Of a DNA stretch of 64,000 bases, positions 8,474-18,214 are shown one piece after another (positions within the stretch are counted from its first letter, which is position 1; every line of letters begins with the position of its first letter). Below the pieces are notes generated by a model. That model saw nothing but the letters and a program-made list of their open reading frames with translations. It did no database searches and had not been told where the DNA came from. The position numbers were made by a program, and so were the translations under genes. Where the stretch lies: positions 1,116,001 to 1,180,000 of the forward strand of contig CAZFPB010000001.1 of NCBI GenBank assembly GCA_964520985.1, given 5' to 3'. The stretch is from CAYSGL01 sp964520985 (GTDB lineage Bacteria > Pseudomonadota > Alphaproteobacteria > Micavibrionales > Micavibrionaceae).

Positions 8474-11400
8474 ATGTCTAGATTTTTTATCGACCGCCCC
8501 GTCTTTGCCTGGGTTATCGCGATCATCATCATGCTCGCCGGCGCGCTCTCTATTGCGCGACTGCCGATCGAACTCTACCCGCAGGTTGCCCCGCCCACCG
8601 TTGCGATTAACGCTTTCTACCCCGGTGCTTCTGCGGAAACTGTAGAGAACAGCGTTACCCAGGTTATCGAACAAAAACTGACCGGGATTGATAACTTACG
8701 CTATTTCAGCTCGAGCAGCTCCGATGGCGCGATGACCATTACGTTGACCTTCGAGCCTACTGCCGATCCAGACATCGCGCAGGTTCAGACCCAGAATAAA
8801 ATGCAAAGCGCGCTCTCGCAGTTGCCGGTCGATGTGCAGCAACTTGGTGTAACGGTTACCAAATCGAACGACAGCTTCCTGCTCGTGGTAGGTTACTATT
8901 CGCATGACTCCTCGGTTTCCCAGCAAGAAATCAGCGATTACATCGTCTCCAACATTCAAGATCCTATCTCTCGTCTAAACGGCGTCGGCAGCGTTACCGT
9001 GTTCGGCGATCAGCACGCCATGCGTATCTGGCTCGATCCGGATAAACTTGTCAGCTACAACATGACGGCGATGGACGTTAGCCGCGCCATCGAAGCACAA
9101 AACACCGATGTCTCTGCCGGCCAGATCGGCGGCATGCCGGCTGTCAAAGGACAGCAACTAAATGCCACCATCACGGCGCAGGCCCGCCTCAAAACTGAAG
9201 AAGACTTCAACAACATTATCCTGCGTGTAAACACAGATGGCTCGCAGGTACGGGTGAAAGATGTCGCGCGCGTCGAAATCGGCTCGCAAGGCTACAATCT
9301 CGTGACCCGCTATAAAGGCCTTCCCGCCGCCGGTATCGCCGTTAGTTTGGCGTCCGGTGCGAACGCACTGGAAACATCGAATATCGTAAAAGAAAAAGTT
9401 GCGGAGCTTTCGAAGACCCTGCCCGCCGGCATGACATCGATTTATCCGTATGACACGACGCCATTTATTAAAGTGTCGATTAAAGAAGTGATCAAGACTC
9501 TGATCGAAGCTATCGCGCTCGTCTTTGTCGTGATGCTCTTATTCTTACAGAACATCCGCGCCACACTGATCCCGACCATCGCCGTGCCGGTAGTTTTGCT
9601 GGGTACATTTGCCATTCTGTCCGCCTTTGGCTTCAGTATTAACACACTGACCCTGTTTGCCATGGTTCTCGCCATCGGTCTTCTGGTCGATGACGCCATC
9701 GTCGTGGTGGAAAACGTCGAGCGTCTAATGAGCGAAGAAGGCTTGTCGCCGAAGGAAGCCACGCGTAAGTCGATGGACCAGATTACCGGCGCCTTGATCG
9801 GTATCGCCCTCGTGCTCTCGGCCGTGTTTATTCCAATGGCATTCTTCAGCGGATCGGCCGGTGCCATTTACAAACAATTTTCTGTGACTATCGTATCGGC
9901 CATGGGTCTTTCCGTTCTGGTCGCCCTTATCCTGTCACCCTCGCTCTGCGCAACTTTGCTAAAACCATCCAAACACGCCCATGGTGAAGACAAAGGCGGT
10001 TTCTTTGGCTGGTTCAACCGGATGTTTAACAAAGGTCGTGATGGATATAGCTCGACCGCGAATTACATGACGCATCGCGTGTTCCGCTTCTTCATTATCT
10101 ATCTGCTGCTGGTTGTCGGCATGGCCTTCATCTTCCTGCGCCTGCCAACCGCCTTCTTGCCGGATGAAGATCAGGGGATCATGTTTGTCATGGCGCAAAC
10201 GCCGGCAGGCTCCACGTCCGAGCGTACGCGTGAAAGCGTCAAGCAGATCGAAGACTACATGCTCAACGCCGAAAAGGATAACGTCGAACACCTGTTCACA
10301 GTTACGGGCTTCAGCTTCGCCGGTAATGCACAGAACGCCGCCATCGGTTTCGTCCTCCTGAAAGATTGGGAAGAGCGTAAAAACGATGACCAGAGCGTAT
10401 TCGCTCTAGCAGGTCGCTCGATGGGATCGTTCTCGCAGATTAAAGACGCGATGGCCTTCGCTTTCTTCCCGCCTGCTATCCGCGAACTCGGCAACGCGTC
10501 CGGTTTTGATCTGCAGCTTGTCGATCGCGCCGGTCTGGGTCATAAAGCCCTGATGGACGCCCGTAACCAGCTTCTCGGCATGGCCGGTCAGAACAAATTG
10601 CTCAGCGGTGTGCGCCCGAACGGTCTCGAAGACGTGCCGCAATATAAAATCGATATTAACACGGAGAAGGCTTCGGCCCTCGGTATTTCCATCGCCGACA
10701 TCAACCAGACGCTGCAAATCGCCTGGGGCTCCAACTACGTCAACGACTTCATCGATAACGGCCGCGTCAAACGTGTCTATATGCAGGCTGACGCCCCGTT
10801 CCGCATGATGCCCGAAGACATCAACCGCTGGTACGTGCGCAATGCGCAAGGCGACATGATCCCCTTCAGCAGTTTTGCGACAACCCGCTGGACCTACGGT
10901 TCTCCGAAACTGGAGCGTTTCAACGGCACGTCCTCGGTAAACATTCAAGGCGCGCCCGGTGAAGGCGTCAGCTCCGGCGTTGCCATGGCGGAAGTCGAAA
11001 AAATTGTCGATCAACTGCCGGATGGTATCGGCCTTGAATGGTCCGGTCTTTCTTATGAAGAACGTCTCAGCGGAGATCAGGCGCCTCTGCTCTATGCGCT
11101 CTCCGTGCTGATCGTCTTCTTATGCTTGGCCGCGTTGTATGAGAGCTGGGCCGTGCCGTTCGCCGTCATGCTCGTTGTACCGCTGGGTATTCTGGGCGCC
11201 GTTATTGCCACCAGCCTCTTCGGCCTCTCTAACGACGTGTACTTCCAGGTGGCGCTGCTCACCACGGTGGGTCTGGCGGCGAAAAACGCCATTCTGATTG
11301 TCGAATTTGCCAAGGAACTCTACGAAAAAGGGCATGACATTTATGAAGCAACCCTGATGGCGGCACGTCAGCGCTTCCGTCCGATCCTGATGACGTCTCT

Positions 11401-11638
11401 TGCCTTCATTCTTGGGGTTACGCCTTTGGCTACGGCCAGCGGCGCTGGGTCGGCCAGCCAGAACGCGATTGGTATCGCCGTGATGGGCGGTATGTTTGCC
11501 GCGACATTCCTCGCCGTGTTCTTCGTGCCGATGTTCTACATCGCGGTGGAAAAACTCTTCCACAAGGAACCGAAACCCGAAGATCACTCCGTACACCCAA
11601 CACGATCCCATCATGATGATGACGAGGCTTTCCTATGA
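8474..11638 (+). CDS. RND multidrug efflux permease (AcrB/MexB, HAE1 family)
   Basis: A 1054-residue inner-membrane proton antiporter, full length for the family. It opens with MSRFFIDRPVFAWVIAI, the conserved first transmembrane segment, and has two large periplasmic loops and twelve predicted helices. The proton-relay aspartates are at 406-407 (GLLVDDAIVVVENV). The second half has the conserved TTVGLAAKNAILIVEFAKE. The C-terminus is His/Asp-rich and cytosolic. It pairs with the adaptor upstream and the lipoprotein channel downstream, whose ATG overlaps its stop by four bases. Broad hydrophobic and amphiphilic substrates are expected from the family. Confidence 0.96.
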   Translation: MSRFFIDRPVFAWVIAIIIMLAGALSIARLPIELYPQVAPPTVAINAFYPGASAETVENSVTQVIEQKLTGIDNLRYFSSSSSDGAMTITLTFEPTADPDIAQVQTQNKMQSALSQLPVDVQQLGVTVTKSNDSFLLVVGYYSHDSSVSQQEISDYIVSNIQDPISRLNGVGSVTVFGDQHAMRIWLDPDKLVSYNMTAMDVSRAIEAQNTDVSAGQIGGMPAVKGQQLNATITAQARLKTEEDFNNIILRVNTDGSQVRVKDVARVEIGSQGYNLVTRYKGLPAAGIAVSLASGANALETSNIVKEKVAELSKTLPAGMTSIYPYDTTPFIKVSIKEVIKTLIEAIALVFVVMLLFLQNIRATLIPTIAVPVVLLGTFAILSAFGFSINTLTLFAMVLAIGLLVDDAIVVVENVERLMSEEGLSPKEATRKSMDQITGALIGIALVLSAVFIPMAFFSGSAGAIYKQFSVTIVSAMGLSVLVALILSPSLCATLLKPSKHAHGEDKGGFFGWFNRMFNKGRDGYSSTANYMTHRVFRFFIIYLLLVVGMAFIFLRLPTAFLPDEDQGIMFVMAQTPAGSTSERTRESVKQIEDYMLNAEKDNVEHLFTVTGFSFAGNAQNAAIGFVLLKDWEERKNDDQSVFALAGRSMGSFSQIKDAMAFAFFPPAIRELGNASGFDLQLVDRAGLGHKALMDARNQLLGMAGQNKLLSGVRPNGLEDVPQYKIDINTEKASALGISIADINQTLQIAWGSNYVNDFIDNGRVKRVYMQADAPFRMMPEDINRWYVRNAQGDMIPFSSFATTRWTYGSPKLERFNGTSSVNIQGAPGEGVSSGVAMAEVEKIVDQLPDGIGLEWSGLSYEERLSGDQAPLLYALSVLIVFLCLAALYESWAVPFAVMLVVPLGILGAVIATSLFGLSNDVYFQVALLTTVGLAAKNAILIVEFAKELYEKGHDIYEATLMAARQRFRPILMTSLAFILGVTPLATASGAGSASQNAIGIAVMGGMFAATFLAVFFVPMFYIAVEKLFHKEPKPEDHSVHPTRSHHDDDEAFL

Positions 11639-13047
11639 GACAGACATTCCTGACAGTATTAATGGCCAGCACGGTTTTATCCGCCTGCACCATGGCGCCC
11701 AATTACACGCGTCCCGATGCCCCGGTTTCCCCGACATGGCCCGCTGAAACTATTTCGGAATTGCCGGCTGATGCCCAAAAATCGGTAACGGCGATTAACT
11801 GGAAAGATTTCTTTGCCTCGCCCGGCCTGCAACAGACCATCGACACGGCGCTGAAAAACAACCGCGACCTGCGGGTAGCGGCCCTCAATATCGAAGCCGC
11901 GCGCGCGACCTATAATATTCAGCGCGCTGACCTGCTGCCGAGTGTGAATGCCGGCGGCGATGCGACTTTCCAGCGCAACTCGGATGATCTGCGCGTACCG
12001 GGCGCAGACAAAACAAGTGAAATTTATCAGGCAACCGTAGGCGTGACTGCCTTTGAGCTCGATGTTTTTGGCCGCATCCGTAGCCTGAACGAAGCCGCCC
12101 TGCAGGAATATCTGGCGACACAAGAAGCCCGCAATGCGGTTCAGATTGCCCTGATCGCGGAAACCGCCAATGCCTATCTGCAATTACTCGCCGACCAGAA
12201 AATCCTGACCCTGACGCAGGAAACGCTGGCCGCACAGGAAAAATCCTTCGGCCTGATTTCACAGCGCAGCGAAATCGGAATCGCCTCGAAGCTTGATGTC
12301 GTACAGGCGCAGACATCCGTTGAAACCGCGCGCGTTAACCTCGCCTTCTATGAGCGCCGTGTGATGCAGGATAAAAACGCCCTTACCTTGCTGATGGGCG
12401 TGCCGGAAGGCACAGTGGCCCCGCCAGCGGAAACGCTGGATCAGGTTACGTTGATGGAAAGCCTGCCGGTCGGCTTGCCTTCGCAAGTCCTTCTGCTGCG
12501 CCCGGATGTGCGTCAGTCGGAGCATCTGCTGATGGGTGAAAATGCCCGGATTGGCGCCGCGCGCGCAGCCTTCTTCCCGACCATCTCCCTGACAGGTGCC
12601 TTAGGGTTTGCGAGCGATAGCCTCAGCGGTCTTTTCAGCAGCGGTGGCGCCGGGGCATGGAGCTTCGTGCCCCAAATCACCGTGCCTATTTTCGAAGCCG
12701 GCCGGAACAAAGCCACGCTCGATCTCGCCGAAATCCGCAAAGAAACCGCGATCGCGCAGTATGAGCGCACCATTCAGGGCGCTTTCCGTGAAGTCGCCGA
12801 TGAACTGGCCGCGCGCAAAACACTGGCTAGCCAGTTGCAGGCACAGACCAATCTCGTGGGCGCGACACAATCGGCGTATGATATTTCCGATGCGCGCTAC
12901 AAACAGGGGATCGATAACTATTTAAGCGTTCTTGATGCCCAGCGTTCGCTCTACACCGCCCAGCAAAACCAGATCGACCTTGAAAAACAGCGTCTGGCCA
13001 ATCTGGTCAATCTGTATAAAGCGCTCGGCGGCGGTTACGGCGAATAA
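11635..13047 (+). CDS. Outer-membrane efflux lipoprotein (OprM/NodT family)
   Basis: A 470-residue channel protein. The signal peptide ends in a lipobox LSAC with Cys18 as the predicted lipidated residue, followed by TMAPNYTRPDAP, typical of NodT/OprM proteins. Two outer-membrane-efflux repeats follow, with motifs FELDVFGRIRS, LLLRPDVRQSE and YKQGIDNYLSVLDAQRSLY. It completes the tripartite pump with the adaptor and permease, and its ATG overlaps the permease stop (ATGA). It is distinct from the non-lipidated TolC-like protein at 1291. Confidence 0.94.
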   Translation: MRQTFLTVLMASTVLSACTMAPNYTRPDAPVSPTWPAETISELPADAQKSVTAINWKDFFASPGLQQTIDTALKNNRDLRVAALNIEAARATYNIQRADLLPSVNAGGDATFQRNSDDLRVPGADKTSEIYQATVGVTAFELDVFGRIRSLNEAALQEYLATQEARNAVQIALIAETANAYLQLLADQKILTLTQETLAAQEKSFGLISQRSEIGIASKLDVVQAQTSVETARVNLAFYERRVMQDKNALTLLMGVPEGTVAPPAETLDQVTLMESLPVGLPSQVLLLRPDVRQSEHLLMGENARIGAARAAFFPTISLTGALGFASDSLSGLFSSGGAGAWSFVPQITVPIFEAGRNKATLDLAEIRKETAIAQYERTIQGAFREVADELAARKTLASQLQAQTNLVGATQSAYDISDARYKQGIDNYLSVLDAQRSLYTAQQNQIDLEKQRLANLVNLYKALGGGYGE

Positions 13048-13050
13048 AAT

Positions 13051-13117
13051 CGCCCATAATCGGCATTATTTTTGATAGATGCCTTGTCAGGGCGCCCACG
13101 ATTGCAAATAATGGGCG
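13051..13117 (+). repeat. Imperfect inverted repeat spanning the tamA start region
   Basis: CGCCCATAAT (13051-13060) and ATAATGGGCG (13108-13117) pair at 9 of 10 positions across a 47-base gap. The right arm contains the candidate tamA ATG at 13111. It lies just past the oprM-type stop, so in a read-through transcript it could fold over the tamA start and tune its translation. It may also be chance. Confidence 0.25.
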
Positions 13118-14922
13118 CCATGCTCTCCATGCCGCACCAGATCAGGACAGTTGCGTCCCTCATGATGCTCACATCCATGAGTGCGCTAATGGGTGCCTGT
13201 TCGCTGACCGATATTCTGACAGGCGTCGAGACGCACTATCAGATTACGGACAACAGCGATGATCAAGAGACCAAAAACTATCTCAACTCTATCCTGGATG
13301 AACGCCTGACCGAACGCACCAAAACACTCTCCGATGAGGCAGAGGAGCGCTCACGGCAGGAAGACTACATCGAACAGACCATCCGCGCCGATCTGCTCAA
13401 AGCCCTTCGCGCCAAAGGCTATTACCGTGCGCGCGTGCAATATGAAGATGGCAGCGCCCCTTTAAGCGGCAACTATAACATTACCTACGGCCCGCAATAT
13501 ACCATCGCATCTCTTGATGTAATACCCGGCCTTTATGACAGCCTCCTCAACCGCGATAAAATACACCCGGGCGATGTGCTCGATGCGCAAGCCGTTCTCA
13601 CGGCGCAGGGCGAGCTATATAATAAAATCCAAAAAGATCGCTGTTACTTTTCTCTCTCTGTCGAAAATGAGGTCTATCTCGATCGCGATACAAATAGCGG
13701 CGACGTTGAACTGGTTGTCGATGCGGGGCGCGAAGGCACCTTCGGATCGGTCGTCTATCAGGGCAACACGCGCGTGCACGATTCCTATCTGCGCAAACTC
13801 GTTCCCTGGAAAGAAGGCGACTGCTTCCGCCGCGAAAAACTGGAAGATTATAAAAGCGTCCTGTTGCAAAGCGGTCTGTTCGCCAAAGCTGATATAATGC
13901 TGCCCGATGAACCGGATGAGGATGGGCGAGTGCCCGTCACCATGGATCTACGCGAACGCGCGCATCGCAGTATCAGCGCAGGCCTCACCTATTATTCCGA
14001 TGAAGGTCCCGGCGCGGTATTTGGCTGGGAGCATCGCAACCTGCTGGGCGCCGCTGAAAAACTGACCGCTGAAATCGGCATATCATCGCTTAAACAAAGC
14101 CTCGATCTCGATTTTGCTAAACCCTATTTCCTGCGCAACGATCAGACACTTTTACTGAGCAGCTCCATCCGGCGACAGGACACGGACGCCTATCAAGAGC
14201 TGGCGATCGATTTTGGCGGTGAGATATCGCGCACGTTCACCAAACATCTGAAAGGCAGCACAGGCGTTTCCTTGTCGATCAGCGAGATTGATGACGAAGT
14301 CGATAATGAAACCAAAACATACGGCCTTGTTTCCTTCCCGCAAAAATTCACCTATGACTCACGCAACGACACATTGGAACCAACCAAAGGCCTTAATATC
14401 ACCGGCGGCATTGAACCGTTTATTGATGTGTTGGGCGAGAGCGATCCCTTCATCAAAACGCAATTAACCGGCAGCACTTATCTTTCCTTGAATCCTGCCA
14501 ATACCTTTGTGCTTGCAGGGAAGGCTGGATTTGGCAGCATCTGGGGCGCCGACATTGAAAATATTCCAGCGACCCAGCGTTTTTATGCCGGCGGCGGCGG
14601 GTCTGTGCGCGGCTTCGGCTATCAGGAGGTTGGCCCGCAATTGAACGGCGATCCGACGGGTGGTCTTTCTCTCGTCAATTTCTCGCTGGAGATGCGCTCT
14701 AAATTCACGGATAAATTGGGCGGTGTCGTGTTCGTCGACGGCGCCAACGTCTCGGAAGAATCCACCCCCAATCTCGATCAGATGGCGGTCGGCACGGGTA
14801 TCGGCGTACGATATTATACCGGCTTCGGCCCGATCCGCTTTGACATTGCCACGCCGCTCACGCAGAAAGACGATCTGGAGCGCAACTATCAATTCTACAT
14901 CAGCATCGGGCAGGCTTTTTAA
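13111..14922 (+). CDS. tamA: TamA, Omp85-family translocation/assembly outer-membrane protein
   Basis: About 603 residues from ATG 13111; a TTG at 13072 and ATGs at 13120 and 13129 are alternatives and no strong RBS decides between them. The N-terminal hydrophobic stretch ends LMGACSLTD, which resembles a lipobox. POTRA-like domains follow (IEQTIRADLLKALRAKGYY; GTFGSVVYQGNTRVHDSYLRKLV), then a 16-strand barrel with the Omp85 loop motif VRGF in GGGSVRGFGY and a C-terminal Phe. With TamB it forms an envelope-spanning complex that helps insert outer-membrane proteins, autotransporters included. It overlaps tamB by one base (TAATG) and lies in the same direction as the pump operon. Confidence 0.92.
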   Translation: MGAMLSMPHQIRTVASLMMLTSMSALMGACSLTDILTGVETHYQITDNSDDQETKNYLNSILDERLTERTKTLSDEAEERSRQEDYIEQTIRADLLKALRAKGYYRARVQYEDGSAPLSGNYNITYGPQYTIASLDVIPGLYDSLLNRDKIHPGDVLDAQAVLTAQGELYNKIQKDRCYFSLSVENEVYLDRDTNSGDVELVVDAGREGTFGSVVYQGNTRVHDSYLRKLVPWKEGDCFRREKLEDYKSVLLQSGLFAKADIMLPDEPDEDGRVPVTMDLRERAHRSISAGLTYYSDEGPGAVFGWEHRNLLGAAEKLTAEIGISSLKQSLDLDFAKPYFLRNDQTLLLSSSIRRQDTDAYQELAIDFGGEISRTFTKHLKGSTGVSLSISEIDDEVDNETKTYGLVSFPQKFTYDSRNDTLEPTKGLNITGGIEPFIDVLGESDPFIKTQLTGSTYLSLNPANTFVLAGKAGFGSIWGADIENIPATQRFYAGGGGSVRGFGYQEVGPQLNGDPTGGLSLVNFSLEMRSKFTDKLGGVVFVDGANVSEESTPNLDQMAVGTGIGVRYYTGFGPIRFDIATPLTQKDDLERNYQFYISIGQAF

Positions 14923-17900
14923 TGCGCATTACAGGAAAAAAAATCGCTGGTTTTTTTCTGCAAGGCTTTCTGGCGTTGCTGGCTTTCAGCCTTATCCTCA
15001 TCGCCCTTCTGCAACTCTCTTTAATGGCGGGTTTTACTTTTTTAAATACGGGTAAAGGCCGCGACCTGATTCAGGATCAGTTAAACGCGCTGGCCCAACC
15101 AAGTGGTTATCACATCACGCTTCATTCTTTATTTTACGATCCCATCAGAGGGTTCACACTCCGTGGCCTCTCAATTAGCGATGAGGCAGGAGAGTTTCTG
15201 ACCTTGGATCAAGCATCCCTCAGCCTGTCTTTTGAAAAGCTGCTGGCGCGCCATCTCGATCTGTCTTTCAGTGCCGGAACACTCACCCTAAGCCGTCTGC
15301 CGCAAACCGCGCTCACGAAAGAACAAGAAGATCTTTCTCCCTCCGCCCTTACGCCTTTCGACTTGCCTGATATTTATGTACGCCGCATCAGCCTGTCTCG
15401 CGTCGCGTTCGATCAGGTTATTCTGGCAGAATCTGTTGCCGGCACACCCCTGACGCTGGCACCGCGACTGGCCGCCTCCGTTTCGTTGGAGAACACACTC
15501 AATGCCAAGCTCTCTTTACAACCGAACGCTTCTCCTTTAGGCGCCGCGCCTCTTCCCGATACGGTTGAGCTTAATGCCACGTTTGATCCAGCCACGTTAC
15601 AGCTGACTCTCTCCAAAGCAGCTATCCGTTCGAAGGCTTATACTATCGAAGCTCAGGGCACAGGAATTTTGTATGAAGCGGGTTCGCTCGCCTACACACT
15701 TAACGCAAATTATAACGATCTCACCAGCTTGACGAACGATGCTTTACGCAGTGCGACACTCGATGCAGCGCTATCGGGCACTTATATCAAGCCGGCACTC
15801 TCCTTGAATGGCCACCTTGCCCCGGGATCGCTAGCGGAGCAAGGGCTTGGAGATATTTTGTTATCCGTCGTTCCCGATCTTGAATCCGATATACCCAAAG
15901 CGCTGGTTAAAATTGAGAGCGTGTATAAAGACGCCCCTATTCTCGCCACCACACATGTCAGCTATCAAGAACCAACCCTGCAAATTGAATCGCTAGCCGC
16001 GCAGGCGCCGTATATCCTGGCCGAAGGGCATGCCGCGATCGATACAGACACGATGCTGGCGGATGGCGCGCTAAAAATAGAGGCGAAAGATTTCGCGCAT
16101 TATAAAGACCTCATCGGGCAAGATCTCACCGGCTCTTTGCTGGCGACGCTCACAGCCAAGCCGGTTGATGGCAAGCAATCTATCACCCTGACCGCTGCCG
16201 CGAAGAGCCTGCGGTATGCCGCGACCCGCATTGCCAAACTCGATGCCAACGCCTTCATTGCGGACATCACCAAGCCTTGGCCGCAGGATGGATCGATGAC
16301 GCTCAGCAATGCCGTATTGTCCCCGGAATTTTCCATCACCACCGCGAAGGCCGATATCGAACAAGCCAATGACAATGCCTATCGCCTCAGTTTGTCTGGC
16401 AATGGCAAAATGCCGCGCCCCTTCTCTATAAAGGGACAATCAACACTAAGCGATTTCACGGGCGCATTCCCTTCCGCTAAAAATATTGATGCCGTACTCA
16501 CGTTGGCCAAATCGGCAATTACCCTGAAAGGCGACATTACGCCGCAGACAGTCGATCTCAACGCCGCGACAAAAGATTTGCGCATCACAGCGCTGCCAAT
16601 CGACCTTGCCCGCTCACTCGCGCCAGTGCGCCTTTCCGGCGGTGTAACAATGACCGGCACACCTGGCGCGCCCGTTACAAAAGCCGATATCGCTTTAAGC
16701 GGCTTCGATACGGGAAAATATTCCGGACTGGGCATCACCGTAAAGGCCACACACGAACAGGGTAAAGCCACGATAAATGTGACAGGCAACGGCACAGGCA
16801 TTCGCACGATGGATGCCGACGCACAAATTCCGCTGGCGTTTTCTCTCTATCCCTTTGCCTTTACGCTCGACCAGAACGCGTCTCTTGCAGGCGCTTTGAA
16901 TATTGATCTCGATATTGCTCCGCTGGCAAAATTGTTTCTGCCCCCGACGCAGATTTTTGAAGGAGCGCTCAAAGCGGATGGCACGCTTGCAGGCACAATC
17001 GCGAAGCCTGACATGCGCGCCGACATCGCACTCACCCAAGGTCTCTATAAAAATATTGAAAGCGGTATCGATATTGCCGATCTGCGCGTTGACGCGGTCG
17101 CAGATCCCGGAAAAATTACGATCAACTCCCTATCGGCAACCGACGGGGAAGCCGGAAAAATGACGGGGTCCGGCACCATCGGCCTCAGTGCTGGCGCACA
17201 AAGCAACCTGAGCCTGACGGCGCAGAATTTCCACGTGCCCAAGGAAGGCATCGCCGATGGCTATGTCAGCGCCGATCTGTCCTTAACCGACAACCCCGGC
17301 GGCTATAAGCTCGGCGGTGATATCATTCTGGAAGAAATGCAGATCCAGATACCCGAACGCTTCCAGAGCAATATCCCGGAGCTGAACATCAAGAAACGCA
17401 AAACCGCTGACGAAGACAATACCCCCGCCAAAGCGATAATACTCGCCATTAAAATCATCGCAGAAAACCAGATTTTCGTGCGCGGCTGGGGCCTTGATGC
17501 GGAATTTGGCGGCGAGATTGCCGTGAGCGGTGATATCAGCGCACCGCAATTCGATGGCACCTTGAAATCGCGCCGGGGCCGCTACGATGAATTCGGTAAG
17601 AAGTTTGAACTGGCGCGCGCCGACCTGCGTTTCCAAGGATCTATCCCACCGTCCCCTTATCTAGATGTGGAAGCGACAACGCAAGCCGAAGATGTACTGG
17701 CCTCCGTCCTACTCAGCGGCTCCGTGCAAAAACCCGGGATCGGTTTCTCCTCCGTGCCCTCCCTGCCAGAAGACGAAGTGCTCGCGCGCATTCTCTTTGG
17801 TAAAAGCGCCACGCGCATCAGCCCGTTTCAGGCAATCCAGTTGACGCAGACATTGCAGCGCTTCTCCGGCAAAGGCGGCGGCGGGTTCGATCCGCTCGGC

Positions 17901-18143
17901 ACGCTGCGTAATCTCACGGGTCTTGATGATATCAGCGTCGATACCGACGAAGCGGGTGAAACCAACGTTGGCGTGGGCAAATATTTGACCGACAAGGTCT
18001 ATCTCGAATTCGAGCGCGGTAAAGGCGAGAACTCCGGCGCCGCCAGTCTGCAGGTGGAAGTCACGCCGAGCGTTAATGTTGAAACCGAAGTCGGGCAGGA
18101 TGCTCGCGCCGGCGGCGGTATCTTCTGGAAGCGCGATTATTAA
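14922..18143 (+). CDS. tamB: TamB, inner-membrane-anchored translocation/assembly protein
   Basis: A 1073-residue AsmA-superfamily protein. A single N-terminal anchor (about residues 9-40) is followed by a long repetitive beta-rich periplasmic region (a predicted lipid-lined beta-taco groove). The C-terminal DUF490/TamB domain (about 730-1073) has DGTLKSRRGRYDEFGKKFEL, LPEDEVLARILFGKSATRIS and the ending FWKRDY. It spans the periplasm to TamA, and this family is also implicated in phospholipid transport to the outer membrane. Its ATG overlaps the tamA stop. The gene ends 71 bases before the stop of the convergent giant exoprotein gene. Confidence 0.94.
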   Translation: MRITGKKIAGFFLQGFLALLAFSLILIALLQLSLMAGFTFLNTGKGRDLIQDQLNALAQPSGYHITLHSLFYDPIRGFTLRGLSISDEAGEFLTLDQASLSLSFEKLLARHLDLSFSAGTLTLSRLPQTALTKEQEDLSPSALTPFDLPDIYVRRISLSRVAFDQVILAESVAGTPLTLAPRLAASVSLENTLNAKLSLQPNASPLGAAPLPDTVELNATFDPATLQLTLSKAAIRSKAYTIEAQGTGILYEAGSLAYTLNANYNDLTSLTNDALRSATLDAALSGTYIKPALSLNGHLAPGSLAEQGLGDILLSVVPDLESDIPKALVKIESVYKDAPILATTHVSYQEPTLQIESLAAQAPYILAEGHAAIDTDTMLADGALKIEAKDFAHYKDLIGQDLTGSLLATLTAKPVDGKQSITLTAAAKSLRYAATRIAKLDANAFIADITKPWPQDGSMTLSNAVLSPEFSITTAKADIEQANDNAYRLSLSGNGKMPRPFSIKGQSTLSDFTGAFPSAKNIDAVLTLAKSAITLKGDITPQTVDLNAATKDLRITALPIDLARSLAPVRLSGGVTMTGTPGAPVTKADIALSGFDTGKYSGLGITVKATHEQGKATINVTGNGTGIRTMDADAQIPLAFSLYPFAFTLDQNASLAGALNIDLDIAPLAKLFLPPTQIFEGALKADGTLAGTIAKPDMRADIALTQGLYKNIESGIDIADLRVDAVADPGKITINSLSATDGEAGKMTGSGTIGLSAGAQSNLSLTAQNFHVPKEGIADGYVSADLSLTDNPGGYKLGGDIILEEMQIQIPERFQSNIPELNIKKRKTADEDNTPAKAIILAIKIIAENQIFVRGWGLDAEFGGEIAVSGDISAPQFDGTLKSRRGRYDEFGKKFELARADLRFQGSIPPSPYLDVEATTQAEDVLASVLLSGSVQKPGIGFSSVPSLPEDEVLARILFGKSATRISPFQAIQLTQTLQRFSGKGGGGFDPLGTLRNLTGLDDISVDTDEAGETNVGVGKYLTDKVYLEFERGKGENSGAASLQVEVTPSVNVETEVGQDARAGGGIFWKRDY

Positions 18144-18156
18144 TCCTACCAAAAGA

Positions 18157-18190
18157 ATGAGGGGGCAAGATTGCTATCTCACCCCCTCAT
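18157..18190. terminator. Terminator between tamB and tpsA1
   Basis: A 9-bp perfect stem (ATGAGGGGG and CCCCCTCAT) with a 16-base loop lies between the convergent tamB and tpsA1 stops. Read on the minus strand the stem is followed by TCTTTT, so it serves tpsA1 best; on the plus strand the T-run is weak. Confidence 0.65.
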
Positions 18191-18214
18191 CCATCATCTA
18201 ATGTTTAAAAAGGC

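Noticed and set aside
8024..8674. Minus-strand frame with a poly-Leu stretch antisense to the adaptor
   Set aside because: The poly-Leu is just the complement of the Glu run; no independent coding evidence.
13072..13110. TTG start extending tamA upstream
   Set aside because: It adds residues ahead of the signal-like segment and has no RBS; later ATGs are better, although the exact start stays uncertain.
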